This document shows, one piece after another, positions 27,095 to 36,955 of a DNA stretch of 64,000 nucleotides. The DNA comes from CAVYTF01 sp963708205 (GTDB taxonomy: Bacteria > Bacteroidota > Bacteroidia > Chitinophagales > Chitinophagaceae): the NCBI GenBank assembly GCA_963708205.1, contig OY970196.1, positions 2,790,001 through 2,854,000 on the forward strand. Direction: 5' to 3'. The first letter of the stretch is position 1. The number at the start of each line of letters is the position of its first letter. The notes below the pieces were generated by a model, which was not told the origin of the DNA, made no database searches, and saw only the letters and a list, made by a program, of their open reading frames with translations. Position numbers and translations under genes: made by a program.

Positions 27095-27694
27095 TTACTG
27101 AATCAGTTTTGCAATTTGTGCAAGTGGCAAACTGTTTGCAAATGCAAGCACCTGCGTATCTGTAGTATTATTAATTGTAAAAGTTATCAGCGCAGTATTT
27201 AGCGGTATTTGCAATGTGTAATTTGATGTGCCTGCAACGCTGCCTGCACCATCCGTATTAAGCCTTCCTTTATATCCCTGCACCTTTTCCATTTTCGATG
27301 TGCTGCTGTTCATCATTCCTCCAAAAGGCATGTTTAAAAAAGCATTCAGAGTAGTAATGAGGGGCGAATTATCAATGATGTCGAGGTTAGCAGTTTGCGT
27401 TCCTTGTCCCCACGTGCGATGTATGGTTGCACCCACAAAACCAACATTCGAAAATACATTATCATCTTTTGTATTTGCATTCATCGTTCCGAGTTGAGAT
27501 GGTAATAATTTCAGCACTTGTTTGCCTGTGATAATGTCAATTTCCGACAAAGCTTGCTGCAATGCAAAGTGTGCATCTTCTAATTTATTGGCTGTGTAAG
27601 ATGTTCTTGCAGTTGCTATTTCTTTGTTGAAATCCTGTGCTTCTGCTGCATTTGCGCAGTATGCAACTATTATAAGTATAATTATTTTTTTCAT
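27095..27694 (-). CDS. Secreted protein of unknown function, paralogue A
   Basis: This is a 199-residue protein with a signal peptide (residues 1-19, ending AEAQ). The middle shares a recognisable block with the next gene upstream: HFALQQALSEIDIITGKQVL here against YALQQAIMGVEIKLGKQILA there, followed by LLPSQLG against SLPNSID. Both also end in a similar NAxxF/ANSLPLAQIAKL-type helix. The two are tandem paralogues. I do not recognise the family. A periplasmic or outer-membrane role is likely from the signal peptide. Confidence 0.75.
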   Translation of the reverse strand: MKKIIILIIVAYCANAAEAQDFNKEIATARTSYTANKLEDAHFALQQALSEIDIITGKQVLKLLPSQLGTMNANTKDDNVFSNVGFVGATIHRTWGQGTQTANLDIIDNSPLITTLNAFLNMPFGGMMNSSTSKMEKVQGYKGRLNTDGAGSVAGTSNYTLQIPLNTALITFTINNTTDTQVLAFANSLPLAQIAKLIQ

Positions 27695-27709
27695 AATTTT
27701 TTAATTGAA

Positions 27710-28471
27710 TTATTGTACACCCATTAATTTTTTAATGCCATTTATATCAAACGAATTTGCTGCATTCAATACTTCATCTTCCGTTGCGAAATTTACACAA
27801 GCCCAAACGATCATGCCTGATTGACCCAATTGCAAGATCAAACTATAACCCTGGCTTTTATCAAAAGTTATATAAGCTTTGTCTCCTTTCACCTGCACCT
27901 GCTGAATATTATTTTGATTTTCAGAATTATTATTCGCTTGCGCATACATTGCGGAATTTGCATACATGCTAATGATGCCTGCATACAAAGGCATATCACC
28001 TATCATCACGGTCATTTGTTTGTCTTTGCCATCACTGTAAACTGTTTGAATCGTGGTGTTACTCCATCCAAATTGAGTGCTCATCACAATGTTTTTTGAA
28101 GTGTCTTTTGCCAGGCCATCAATGCTGTTTGGAAGAGATGCAAGAATTTGTTTTCCCAGTTTTATTTCTACACCCATAATTGCCTGTTGCAATGCATAAC
28201 GCGATTGACTAAGATTGCTGTCTTTCATTGCTGATTGCGCATTATCAATGTTGGTCATAACATCCGGCGGCGGAGTGTTTGTTAAGCCCGCGCCTGTTGT
28301 GTTTGAGGGACTTCCGTTGGTTGATGTTGTTGTAGAATTTGTTTGTGAATTGTTGCCTTTCATAGCGTTCACTTTATCCTTCATTTTTTGTAAGAAACTT
28401 TGTGCGTCAGCTTGCTGATGCAGGAAGAAAACTGAAAATAAAATGCAACAATAAAGTCTAATTTTTTTCAT
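27710..28471 (-). CDS. Secreted protein of unknown function, paralogue B
   Basis: This is a 253-residue protein with a signal peptide (residues 1-23, ending ADAQ), an Asn/Ser/Thr-rich linker (about 38-68), and the same conserved block as its neighbour (YALQQAIMGVEIKLGKQILA). The remainder alternates beta-like strands (TVMIGDMPLYAG; KAYITFDKSQGYSLILQLG). It is 15 bp upstream of paralogue A, on the same strand. The pair arose by tandem duplication; the longer linker is the main difference. Function unknown. Confidence 0.75.
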   Translation of the reverse strand: MKKIRLYCCILFSVFFLHQQADAQSFLQKMKDKVNAMKGNNSQTNSTTTSTNGSPSNTTGAGLTNTPPPDVMTNIDNAQSAMKDSNLSQSRYALQQAIMGVEIKLGKQILASLPNSIDGLAKDTSKNIVMSTQFGWSNTTIQTVYSDGKDKQMTVMIGDMPLYAGIISMYANSAMYAQANNNSENQNNIQQVQVKGDKAYITFDKSQGYSLILQLGQSGMIVWACVNFATEDEVLNAANSFDINGIKKLMGVQ

Positions 28472-28589
28472 TATACAGAGTTGAAAATTTGAGAAATATT
28501 TCAGGTTAAAATAAGCAATCTTTCAAAAATGAAATTAATAAGTTTTTCAAAAGAAAGTATGCATTGAAAGAAATTTTTTAATGAAGTAT

Positions 28590-31205
28590 TTACAAATTTG
28601 CCAAACTTTCTTCAATAGTTTTTATTCTTGCTTCTGCATCGGCTTGTTTTTTTCTTTCAAGCGCAATGACTTCCGGCTTTGCATTTTGCACAAACTTTTC
28701 GTTTGATAGCTTTTTCAAAACAGACTGAAGAAAGTTTTGCTGATGAGAAAGATCTTTAAGCAGATCATCTTTCAAAATAACTTTGTCAATTTTATTTTCT
28801 GTTTCAATAAAAAATTTATCTTTCTCAACAGCTACAACTATTGTGTTTGCAGGACTTTCGCTTGTTTGTGAAATCGAAGAAGCATTTAATTGCTTTATTA
28901 AAATGTTTTGAATGTTTTCGTATGTTTCAAAATTATTTGTCTGAATAAAAAGTTTTATTTCTTCTTTTGGTTTGATTTGATTTTTTGCTTTTGCTTCGCG
29001 TATTGATGTAATAATTTTTTTCAGCAGTTCTGCCTGCAATAAAATTTCTGACTTTTTATTTTCAATTTTCGTTAACTGTTTCACACACATATCATCTTCT
29101 CTTTCTTTCAGAGTATGATAAATTTCTTCGGTCACAAACGGCATAAACGGATGAAGCAACTCCATTAATTCATCAAAGAAAAAAATAGTTTTATCAAAAA
29201 TATTTTTATCAATTGCCTCTTCAAATTCGGGTTTTATCCATTCGAGATACCAACTGCAGAAATCGTCCCAGATCAATGAATATAATACTTTCAGTGCTTC
29301 GCTAAGTTTGAATTGTTTGATAAGATTATCAATCTCAATTTTGGTTTCATTCAGTTTTGCTTCAAACCAGTGCAAAGCAAAGTTGTGATTTTGATCTTCA
29401 TTAATTGACCGACGGTGTTCCCAAATCTTCACTAGTTTCAATGCATTCCAAAGCTTGTTATTAAAATTTCTTCCCTGTTCCAAAGCAGCTTCATCAAATA
29501 AAATATCATTGCCTGCGGGAGAAGAAATCATGATGCCAAAGCGAACTGCATCTGCACCATATTTATCAATCAATTCCAAAAGATCAGGAGAATTGCCAAG
29601 ACTTTTGCTCATCTTTCTTCCAAGTTTATCACGGACAATTCCTGTGTAATAAACATCGCTGAAAGGTTTTTTGCCTGCATATTCAAAACCCGACATGATC
29701 ATTCTTGCAACCCAGAAGAACATGATCTCAGGCGCAGTTACCAAAACAGAAGTTGGATAATAATAATTGAATTCTTCATTGTTTGGCTCAGTAATTCCTT
29801 TGAAAACTTCCATTGGCCAAAGCCATGAAGAAAACCATGTGTCCAGAACATCTTCATCTTGTCGAAAGCTCTGATTTTTTACTTTTAAATTTTTACTTTC
29901 ATACAATGCAACAGCTTCCTCTTCTGTCTCTGCAACAAACAAATTTCCATCTTCATCATACCATGCAGGTATTTGTTGTCCCCACCAAAGCTGGCGGCTG
30001 ATACACCAGTCTTTTACATTTTCCATCCAGTATTTATATGTGGCAATAAATTTTTCTTCAGGATAAAATTTTATTTCTCCATCCAGCACAACTTTCAGTG
30101 CAGGCGCAGCAAGCTCTTTCATTTTTACAAACCATTGTGTGGAAATTTTTGGCTCAATAACTGCATTTGTTCTTTGCGAATAACCAAGTCTTGTTGTGTA
30201 TTCTTCTTCTTTTACTAATAAGTTTTCTTCGCGCAATTGTTCAACAACTTTTTTTCTTGCATCAAATCTATCCATGCCAATAAATACTTCAGCAGCTTCG
30301 CTCAAAGTGCCGTCATCATTTAGTGTATTGATGATCTCGAGATTGTGTTTCAAGCCAATGTTATAATCATTGATATCATGTGCAGGAGTAATTTTTAACG
30401 CACCAGTTCCAAAAGATGGATCAACATATTCATCAAAAATTACCGGCACTTCTCTTTTTACCAAAGGCACAATTAATTTTTTTCCAGCAAAATTTTTATA
30501 ACGCTCATCATTTGGATTTACACAAACTGCTGTGTCTCCCATAATTGTTTCAGGTCGTTGTGTGGCGATGACAATAAAATCTTCACCATCAACTACTTTA
30601 TATTTCACATAATAAAGCTTTCCAACCACATCTTTATATTCCACTTCTTCATCGCTCAAAGCTGTTTTTGCAGCAGGATCCCAATGGATCATTCTTGCGC
30701 CTCGATAGATCAAACCTTTATTATAGAGATCAACAAAAACTTTTATGACTGCTTTATAATATTGATCATCCATTGTGAACGTAACCCGCTCCCAGTCAAC
30801 ACTGCAGCCTAATTTTTCAATTTGATTATAAATAATATTGCCATATTTTTCTTTCCATTCAAAAGCATATTTCAAAAATTCTTCTCTTGATAAATCATTT
30901 TTATCAATGCCTTTTTCTTTCAGCATCTGCACCACTTTTGCTTCAGTAGCAATTGATGCATGATCGCTTCCCGGAACCCAGCAGGCATTGAAACCATTCA
31001 TGCGCGCACGACGCACAAGAATGTCCTGCACAGTTTCATTCAACGTATGTCCCATGTGCAAAACGCCTGTAACATTTGGCGGAGGAATTACAACTGTAAA
31101 GGGTTTTCTATCATCAGGCTTGCTGGAAAAATATTTTTTATCAAGCCAATGCTGGTACCATTTTTTTTCTGCAGAATTGAAATCAAAATTTTTGCTTAGC
31201 TCCAT
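28590..31205 (-). CDS. valS: Valyl-tRNA synthetase
   Basis: This is an 871-residue class I synthetase that charges tRNA-Val. The HIGH-type motif appears as HMGH (residues 50-53, after PPPNVTGVL), and the KMSKS loop as KMSKSLGNS. The editing domain and anticodon-binding domain are present, and a C-terminal coiled coil (ALERKKQADAEARIKTIEE) closes the protein, as in other bacterial ValS. Length is normal. A two-element promoter lies directly upstream on the same strand (31234-31261). Confidence 0.97.
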   Translation of the reverse strand: MELSKNFDFNSAEKKWYQHWLDKKYFSSKPDDRKPFTVVIPPPNVTGVLHMGHTLNETVQDILVRRARMNGFNACWVPGSDHASIATEAKVVQMLKEKGIDKNDLSREEFLKYAFEWKEKYGNIIYNQIEKLGCSVDWERVTFTMDDQYYKAVIKVFVDLYNKGLIYRGARMIHWDPAAKTALSDEEVEYKDVVGKLYYVKYKVVDGEDFIVIATQRPETIMGDTAVCVNPNDERYKNFAGKKLIVPLVKREVPVIFDEYVDPSFGTGALKITPAHDINDYNIGLKHNLEIINTLNDDGTLSEAAEVFIGMDRFDARKKVVEQLREENLLVKEEEYTTRLGYSQRTNAVIEPKISTQWFVKMKELAAPALKVVLDGEIKFYPEEKFIATYKYWMENVKDWCISRQLWWGQQIPAWYDEDGNLFVAETEEEAVALYESKNLKVKNQSFRQDEDVLDTWFSSWLWPMEVFKGITEPNNEEFNYYYPTSVLVTAPEIMFFWVARMIMSGFEYAGKKPFSDVYYTGIVRDKLGRKMSKSLGNSPDLLELIDKYGADAVRFGIMISSPAGNDILFDEAALEQGRNFNNKLWNALKLVKIWEHRRSINEDQNHNFALHWFEAKLNETKIEIDNLIKQFKLSEALKVLYSLIWDDFCSWYLEWIKPEFEEAIDKNIFDKTIFFFDELMELLHPFMPFVTEEIYHTLKEREDDMCVKQLTKIENKKSEILLQAELLKKIITSIREAKAKNQIKPKEEIKLFIQTNNFETYENIQNILIKQLNASSISQTSESPANTIVVAVEKDKFFIETENKIDKVILKDDLLKDLSHQQNFLQSVLKKLSNEKFVQNAKPEVIALERKKQADAEARIKTIEESLANL

Positions 31206-31233
31206 TAAAGTGTAATGCTTTTATTAAGAGTTG

Positions 31234-31261
31234 CAAAAATAAGTAAATGAGTTGGCAGCAA
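31234..31261 (-). promoter_or_regulatory. Promoter of valS (-33 TTG and -7 TATTTTTG)
   Basis: On the minus strand a TTG (31259-31261), a 17-bp spacer and TATTTTTG (31234-31241) match both promoter elements, 28 bp before the valS start. Confidence 0.62.
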
Positions 31262-31341
31262 TTTCATTAAACATGTCAATAAAAAAATAGCTAAATCTTT
31301 GGCGCAAACGCACAATCATAATTTGCTTTAATCCTTGCGCT

Positions 31342-31349
31342 TATCTTTG
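31342..31349 (+). promoter_or_regulatory. Candidate -7 element for the LptF/G gene
   Basis: TATCTTTG matches TAnnTTTG, 13 bp before the ATG at 31363. A TTG at 31323-31325 lies 16 bp upstream of it, slightly short for a -33 element. Confidence 0.5.
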
Positions 31350-31362
31350 AAAATATTTTCTC

Positions 31363-32454
31363 ATGAAAAAACTTGACTGGTATATTCTCAAAAAATTTCT
31401 CGTTACTTTTTTCTTTGCTATATTTTTATTCACTATCATTTCTGTTGTGATTGATATTGGTGAAAAAACTGATGACTTTGTGAAAAGCGGCTGGACGGTT
31501 ACACAGATCTTCATGAATTATTACATCGCTTTTATCCCGCATATCATTGCTTTATTATTTCCCTTGTTTGTTTTTATTTCTGTTATTTTTTTCAGTTCCA
31601 AAATGGCGGGGCGAAGCGAGTTTATTGCCATACTTGCAAGTGGTATTTCATTCAACAGAATTCTTCGCCCGTATCTTGTTGGCGGCATTGCGCTTGGCGC
31701 TTTGCTTTGGTACGCTAATCAATATGTAATTCCACCGGCGGAATATAAGCGCACAAATTTTGAAACCAATTATGTAAATGCAAATTCAACCTACAATCCC
31801 TTGTTGCCGCATCCAACAAGTTATTATTTTAGGGTAGATTCTTTTACTTATGCCGGCGTGCATTCTTATGACACAGGCTCAAAAGCCGGCGGACCTTTTT
31901 TTATGAATAAGTTAAATGGAAACCAGGAGGTGTATAATTTACGTGCAACAACCATAAGATGGGATACTTCGAAACACAAATGGCAGCTCACCAATGTTTT
32001 TGAAAGAACAATAAATGGCTTGCATGAAACTATAACGCTGTCGGCTACAAAGCTCGTCAGCCTTACGTTTCAGCCCACTGATCTTTTCCAGGATGAGTTT
32101 ACAAAAGATAAACTTACAACCCCTCAATTAAAGCGTTTGATACAATTGGATGAACTGCGGGGCGCAGAAGGATTGAATGATCTTAAGGTGGAAGAATACC
32201 GCAGGGATGCTACATCTATCACCGTGATTTTACTTACAATAATTGGTGCTGTTGTGGCAATAAGAAAAGTAAGAGGCGGAAGTGGCGCCCACCTTGCAAT
32301 AGGTTTTGTAACAGCAGCATTGTTTATTTTAACGGATCGGTTTTCTACTATCTTTTCTACCAAAGGCAGCTTGCCGCCAATGCTTGCCGCATGGTTACCC
32401 AATATCATTTTTTCGTTAGTTGCTTATTATATGTACCGCAAAGCGCCCAAATAG
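31363..32454 (+). CDS. LptF/LptG-family permease (YjgP/YjgQ)
   Basis: This is a 363-residue inner-membrane protein of the lipopolysaccharide export transporter. The N-terminal MKKLDWYILKKFLVTFFFAI, six hydrophobic helices (three before, three after) and a central periplasmic beta-jellyroll region (about 125-255) are typical. In the complete transporter, LptF and LptG pair with the LptB ATPase to lift lipopolysaccharide from the inner membrane. I cannot say from sequence alone whether this is the F or G copy. It has a nearby -7 element and no linked lpt gene in view. Confidence 0.92.
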   Translation: MKKLDWYILKKFLVTFFFAIFLFTIISVVIDIGEKTDDFVKSGWTVTQIFMNYYIAFIPHIIALLFPLFVFISVIFFSSKMAGRSEFIAILASGISFNRILRPYLVGGIALGALLWYANQYVIPPAEYKRTNFETNYVNANSTYNPLLPHPTSYYFRVDSFTYAGVHSYDTGSKAGGPFFMNKLNGNQEVYNLRATTIRWDTSKHKWQLTNVFERTINGLHETITLSATKLVSLTFQPTDLFQDEFTKDKLTTPQLKRLIQLDELRGAEGLNDLKVEEYRRDATSITVILLTIIGAVVAIRKVRGGSGAHLAIGFVTAALFILTDRFSTIFSTKGSLPPMLAAWLPNIIFSLVAYYMYRKAPK

Positions 32455-32519
32455 TTTAAGTTAAGCGTTATTTTCTACAAACTTTCTTCTTCCTCAATAG
32501 TTATTTTTATCTTTACAAA

Positions 32520-32527
32520 TAATTTTG
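32520..32527 (+). promoter_or_regulatory. Candidate -7 element for citrate synthase
   Basis: TAATTTTG matches TAnnTTTG, 58 bp before the ATG at 32586. No -33 TTG is seen. Confidence 0.4.
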
Positions 32528-32585
32528 TACAATGCTTTATTCACAGGCATTTTCATCACTTACCGCTTGCAAAAAATAAATACTC

Positions 32586-33908
32586 ATGGGCATTATCAAA
32601 GATAGATTTAAGCAAAAAGCAGATGCTTCTTTTCTTGAAATAAAAGAATTAGTAAAAGAACATGGCAATAAAAAAATTGGCGAAGTAACGCTCGCGCAAA
32701 TCTACCAGGGCATGCGTGGCATCACCGGTTTGGTTACAGAAACAAGTTTGCTCGATGCGCAGGATGGCATTCGTTTCAGAGGATATTCTATTCCTGAATT
32801 GCAGCAAAAATTACCAAAAGCAGAAGGCGGCGGCGAGCCTTTGCCCGAAGGTTTATTTATTTTAATGTTGTTAGGAGAGTTGCCAAGCGAAGAGGATGTA
32901 CATCACATGTCCAGCGTTTGGCAGCGAAGAAGTCATGTACCAAATCATGTGTTCGCAACTATTGATGCGTTGCCTTTAACGGCGCATCCGATGACGATGT
33001 TTGTTGCAGGAGTGATGGCTTTGCAAACCGAAAGCAATTTTGCAAAAGAATATGCAAAGGGAATAAATAAAAAAGATTATTGGAATCCAATGTATGATGA
33101 TGTGATGGATCTCATCGCACGTCTTCCGAGAATTGCCGCTTACGTTTATCGCAGAAAATATAAAAAGAATAACCACATCAATCCAAACGGCTTGCTCGAT
33201 TGGGCAGGCAATCTTGCGCACATGATGGGTTTCGAAGATGAAAGTTTTAAAGAGTTAATGCGTTTATACATGACCATTCATGCCGATCACGAAGGCGGAA
33301 ATGTATCTGCACACACCACGCATTTAGTTGGCAGTGCATTAAGTGATCCATATTTAAGTTATGCTGCAGGAATGAACGGTCTTGCCGGTCCTTTGCATGG
33401 TCTCGCAAATCAGGAAGTGATAAAATGGATATTTGAAATGCAGGAAGAACTTGGCACGGATGATCCCTCCAAAGAACAGATAGCAGAGTATGTTCAAAAA
33501 ACATTAACCGGAGGTAAAGTCGTTCCTGGGTATGGACATGCAGTGCTGCGCAAAACTGATCCGCGCTTTACCGCACAAATGGAATTCGGTAAAAAACACA
33601 TGCCTGATGATAAACTTGTGAATACTGTATGGAAAATATATGAAACTGTTCCGCCAATTTTAAAATCGCTTGGAAAGATAAAAAATCCCTGGCCAAATGT
33701 TGATGCGCATAGTGGTTCTTTATTGGTGCATTATGGTTTGGTTGAGTATGAATTTTATACTGTACTTTTCGCAGTAAGCCGTTCACTCGGTGTACTCGCA
33801 AGTCTTTGCTGGGACAGAGCTTTAGGCTTTCCGCTTGAAAGACCTAAGAGCGTGACAACAGAATCTGTGAAGCGCTGGATTGAAGGCAAAGATGAGATTT
33901 GGGAATAG
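32586..33908 (+). CDS. gltA: Citrate synthase, mitochondrial-like type
   Basis: This 440-residue enzyme makes citrate from oxaloacetate and acetyl-CoA. The catalytic set is visible: His in GPLHGLANQ (H271), His in VPGYGHAVLRKTDPR (H318), and Asp in NVDAHSG (D373). The spacing matches the pig mitochondrial enzyme (H274, H320, D375) almost exactly, and strings such as FRGYSIPELQ, LPLTAHPMT and VPPILKSLG belong to that eukaryotic-type group rather than to the NADH-inhibited E. coli type. It has a short leader and a bidirectional terminator shared with the next gene. Confidence 0.95.
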   Translation: MGIIKDRFKQKADASFLEIKELVKEHGNKKIGEVTLAQIYQGMRGITGLVTETSLLDAQDGIRFRGYSIPELQQKLPKAEGGGEPLPEGLFILMLLGELPSEEDVHHMSSVWQRRSHVPNHVFATIDALPLTAHPMTMFVAGVMALQTESNFAKEYAKGINKKDYWNPMYDDVMDLIARLPRIAAYVYRRKYKKNNHINPNGLLDWAGNLAHMMGFEDESFKELMRLYMTIHADHEGGNVSAHTTHLVGSALSDPYLSYAAGMNGLAGPLHGLANQEVIKWIFEMQEELGTDDPSKEQIAEYVQKTLTGGKVVPGYGHAVLRKTDPRFTAQMEFGKKHMPDDKLVNTVWKIYETVPPILKSLGKIKNPWPNVDAHSGSLLVHYGLVEYEFYTVLFAVSRSLGVLASLCWDRALGFPLERPKSVTTESVKRWIEGKDEIWE

Positions 33909-33940
33909 TGATTGATAAAGACATCAACTGTAATAAAAGA

Positions 33941-33970
33941 AAAAGGTTTCAACATCAGCTGAAACCTTTT
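33941..33970. terminator. Bidirectional terminator between convergent genes
   Basis: AAAAGGTTTCA pairs with TGAAACCTTTT (11 bp) around an 8-nt loop. It lies between the citrate synthase stop and the stop of the convergent secreted protein, and serves both. Confidence 0.85.
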
Positions 33971-33993
33971 CTTATTAAAACAACCTAAATTGA

Positions 33994-36780
33994 TTATCTA
34001 TTCAAAACAACTTGCTTCACTTCTTTTTGTCCTTTGCTGTTTACTACCTGTACCACATATAATCCATTAACTAAGGAAGGCGGCAGATTAATTGCCTCTT
34101 CATTATACCCTGTACCAACTATCGTTGTCTTATAAACAATCTGACCTGTATTATTGATAACCGTAACATCAAGCTCATTATTATCAGCTAACTGTTTTGT
34201 TACTTTAATGAATAATTGTCCTTTTGTTGGATTAGGATAAATATCAATTATGCTATGATAAAAACTAACTACCTGCACAGACGAATATTTAAATGAACCA
34301 TCAGGCATTGTTTTTCTGATTCGGTAATAATTAGTTCCTTCTTCAGGATTATAATCATCAAAAGAATATTCAGCAGAAGGATCTGATGTGACTGTTTTTA
34401 CCGGTAAAAAATTGGTGATTGTTGTGCTGCGTTCTATTGTAAAATTACCTGCATTTAAATCTTTACCGGCCTGCCACTGCAAATGTGTATGGGTATTATC
34501 AACATTTTGTGCAGTAAAATTAAGAGTGCCTATATCGGTGCCGCTTGTAATAGACAGATGATCAACTACAGCATTCCCTGTTTTTAAATTTGTATGTGCT
34601 GTGTATGCAATGCCTGCATACGGGAAAGTTCCCAGGGCTACAGTAACAGAATCAACCGGTGTCCAGTTAAGGCTGTCTTCAGAGGCATAACCAACATATT
34701 CATTTCCATTCATGGTTACTTTTATCCAAACAGGAAAAGTATATGCATTTCCTGTCGTACTTGTCGTGCTATCATTTTGCAAGATCCTGCTTTGAAAAAT
34801 GGTGTTTCTATAGCCGTTAAAACCCATGAACACATTTGGTGAACCCGGATCTAAGTTAGCCCGTATATTGATCCCGCATTTTGCATAGGAACTGGTAGTG
34901 GAAGAAATAGAATCAAGCCGCACAGTTATCGGTGCTGCATTGGAAGTAATTGGTTGATATAAGTAATGAAATGCGTCACCGTTTTGATACATGTCTGCCC
35001 CTGAACTTGTAATAGTAAATACCCCATTATTTTCACAAACGTCACCGGGATAAACATCAAAGCCTATATCTGCACTATGCCATGGAGATTGCAATGTATT
35101 GCTGCAGGCAGAAGCGGGCGGCGGATTCATTCCATATACAACAATATAATCCGAAAAGGAAGACATATATACCTTGCCATTGGCAACAGTTGGCGGTACA
35201 TACTTGGCATAAAGACCTATAGAATCCCGTTGACCTTCCCAGTTGCTGTTCCAAAGTTCATGGCTAACATCACTTGCATCAAATGCCTGCAAAATCCCTT
35301 TCTGGCTTTGTTCTGAGTTGTCTTTTCCTTCACTGATGTGATGAGATTCCCAGAGAACAGCCGTAGTTGCATCATTTCCATTGGACGAAATAGTAGGAAT
35401 GCCACCGGGCATGCCTACTCCTAAAGCTGTAGGACCAACTTTAATGTTTAATGTATCAAATCGCTTTGTCGCTCTGTTGAAAGGGATCTGTTTTAAAAGT
35501 CCTTCCTCAGCCCAAGCGTATATATATTCATTCTTGTTCTTATCTTTAAAATAAACCGGTAATCCGTGCAAATGCCTGTCTTTACCAGGGTTTTCAGCAT
35601 TAATATCTATTGATTCTAATACATCCTTATTATCTCGTCTTATACCTCCCATGAACATATCATTCACTAGGTATAAATAACTTGCTTTGCTGCCTGATAA
35701 AGAAAATTGGGTATTCGGAAAAAGCATCACCCCGTCAACCCCATAATCTAAATCCTGATCATTCAAGTATCTCCAATTGTATGGAGTGAAATAATCAACC
35801 ACATGCAAATTGCCGGTTGCAGTAGAAAGTTTAAGAACGCTTTCGCCTGTGTTTGAGGTATCGTTTTGATTACCCGGACTGCCAACAGAACCATTGCCAA
35901 CGCTAACATATATATAACCGTTATTATCCACAGCAGGTGCAGCACCGCTCATCCAGATACCGCCTCTGCCGCCTGTTGGGGTTGTGCAATAAATATATTT
36001 TCGTTGCAAGCTTGTAGCATCAAAACCCATTACCCAGCCATGATAAGGATCATGATCACATTGGGATGACCAGCAAACATAAATGGTGTTATTATAAAGA
36101 CAAAGTCCGGGCCTTTGCAATTCTCTGAGCGGATCAAAAGAAACAACGCCATTTACACTTCCATCACCGGTGCCGGGAACTGAACCCTGAATTAAGGAAG
36201 GACTGCCAAATTTATCAGCACCCGTTTTTAAGTCAATTGCATGAAGATGATAATAAAAAGATTGTCCATCAACCGAAGCGCTTCTTGCCACTGCATAAAT
36301 GGTGTTGGTAGCTGTATCTATTACTGGTGTACCAACGATGCCTATTTTTGTTGTAAAGTTTACATAGATACCATCTCCGCCGCAGGGAATGTCCGTATTT
36401 TTTACAGGACGATAATAAGCTGCAGAATCATCGTTATGGTGAAAGGTTAGGTTAACTTTCCAAAATGGCGTTGCCAATGTATCTGCATTATAAGCATAGA
36501 TCGTATTATTGACCGTTGCAATAATTGCCACATTATGCCGTCCGCCATTTATAGTATAATGACCAACGATCAAAGGTTGTGCATATACCTGGTCATCAGT
36601 TGGCAGCTCAAATATTTTTCCAAAGTTGCCGCTGCTTACATTGGCTTGGGTAAGTGTTTTTTCATTATTGTTCCAGCCGATCCTGCCTAAATTGCCTGAT
36701 CTTGTAAGCCAGCTTGTTTGTGCATCAATCTTACACAGGGATAATACCAATAAAATAATTGGGAAATAGATTTTTTTCAT
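33994..36780 (-). CDS. Type IX-secreted PQQ-like beta-propeller protein
   Basis: This is a 928-residue protein. Signal peptide 1-20 (ending IDAQ). The first 540 residues carry repeated propeller blades with strings like NNTIYAYNADT, TNTIYAVARSA and NGYIYVSVGNG, as in PQQ-binding-like repeats. A jellyroll-type domain follows (about 555-740), then a fibronectin-like region, and the type IX sorting domain (IDIYPNPTKGQLFIKV, then GLYVVQVVNSKGQKEVKQVV). The propeller could bind a surface polymer or cofactor; no catalytic motif is clear. Its C-terminus directs it to the SprA-type secretion system. Convergent with gltA. Confidence 0.85.
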   Translation of the reverse strand: MKKIYFPIILLVLSLCKIDAQTSWLTRSGNLGRIGWNNNEKTLTQANVSSGNFGKIFELPTDDQVYAQPLIVGHYTINGGRHNVAIIATVNNTIYAYNADTLATPFWKVNLTFHHNDDSAAYYRPVKNTDIPCGGDGIYVNFTTKIGIVGTPVIDTATNTIYAVARSASVDGQSFYYHLHAIDLKTGADKFGSPSLIQGSVPGTGDGSVNGVVSFDPLRELQRPGLCLYNNTIYVCWSSQCDHDPYHGWVMGFDATSLQRKYIYCTTPTGGRGGIWMSGAAPAVDNNGYIYVSVGNGSVGSPGNQNDTSNTGESVLKLSTATGNLHVVDYFTPYNWRYLNDQDLDYGVDGVMLFPNTQFSLSGSKASYLYLVNDMFMGGIRRDNKDVLESIDINAENPGKDRHLHGLPVYFKDKNKNEYIYAWAEEGLLKQIPFNRATKRFDTLNIKVGPTALGVGMPGGIPTISSNGNDATTAVLWESHHISEGKDNSEQSQKGILQAFDASDVSHELWNSNWEGQRDSIGLYAKYVPPTVANGKVYMSSFSDYIVVYGMNPPPASACSNTLQSPWHSADIGFDVYPGDVCENNGVFTITSSGADMYQNGDAFHYLYQPITSNAAPITVRLDSISSTTSSYAKCGINIRANLDPGSPNVFMGFNGYRNTIFQSRILQNDSTTSTTGNAYTFPVWIKVTMNGNEYVGYASEDSLNWTPVDSVTVALGTFPYAGIAYTAHTNLKTGNAVVDHLSITSGTDIGTLNFTAQNVDNTHTHLQWQAGKDLNAGNFTIERSTTITNFLPVKTVTSDPSAEYSFDDYNPEEGTNYYRIRKTMPDGSFKYSSVQVVSFYHSIIDIYPNPTKGQLFIKVTKQLADNNELDVTVINNTGQIVYKTTIVGTGYNEEAINLPPSLVNGLYVVQVVNSKGQKEVKQVVLNR

Positions 36781-36955
36781 AAAGTTTCGTGATATTAATT
36801 TTTAACCAAACAAAAGTAAATTAAAAAAGTTCAGTTCAATATTTTGTGCAGGTGAAATTATAGCATCATGGTTTAAATTTTCATTAAAAGTTATTTACAA
36901 AAACCATGTTGGAATACAGCCCTGCCGTTGCTTAGTATTTTCTATCTATTTCTTT

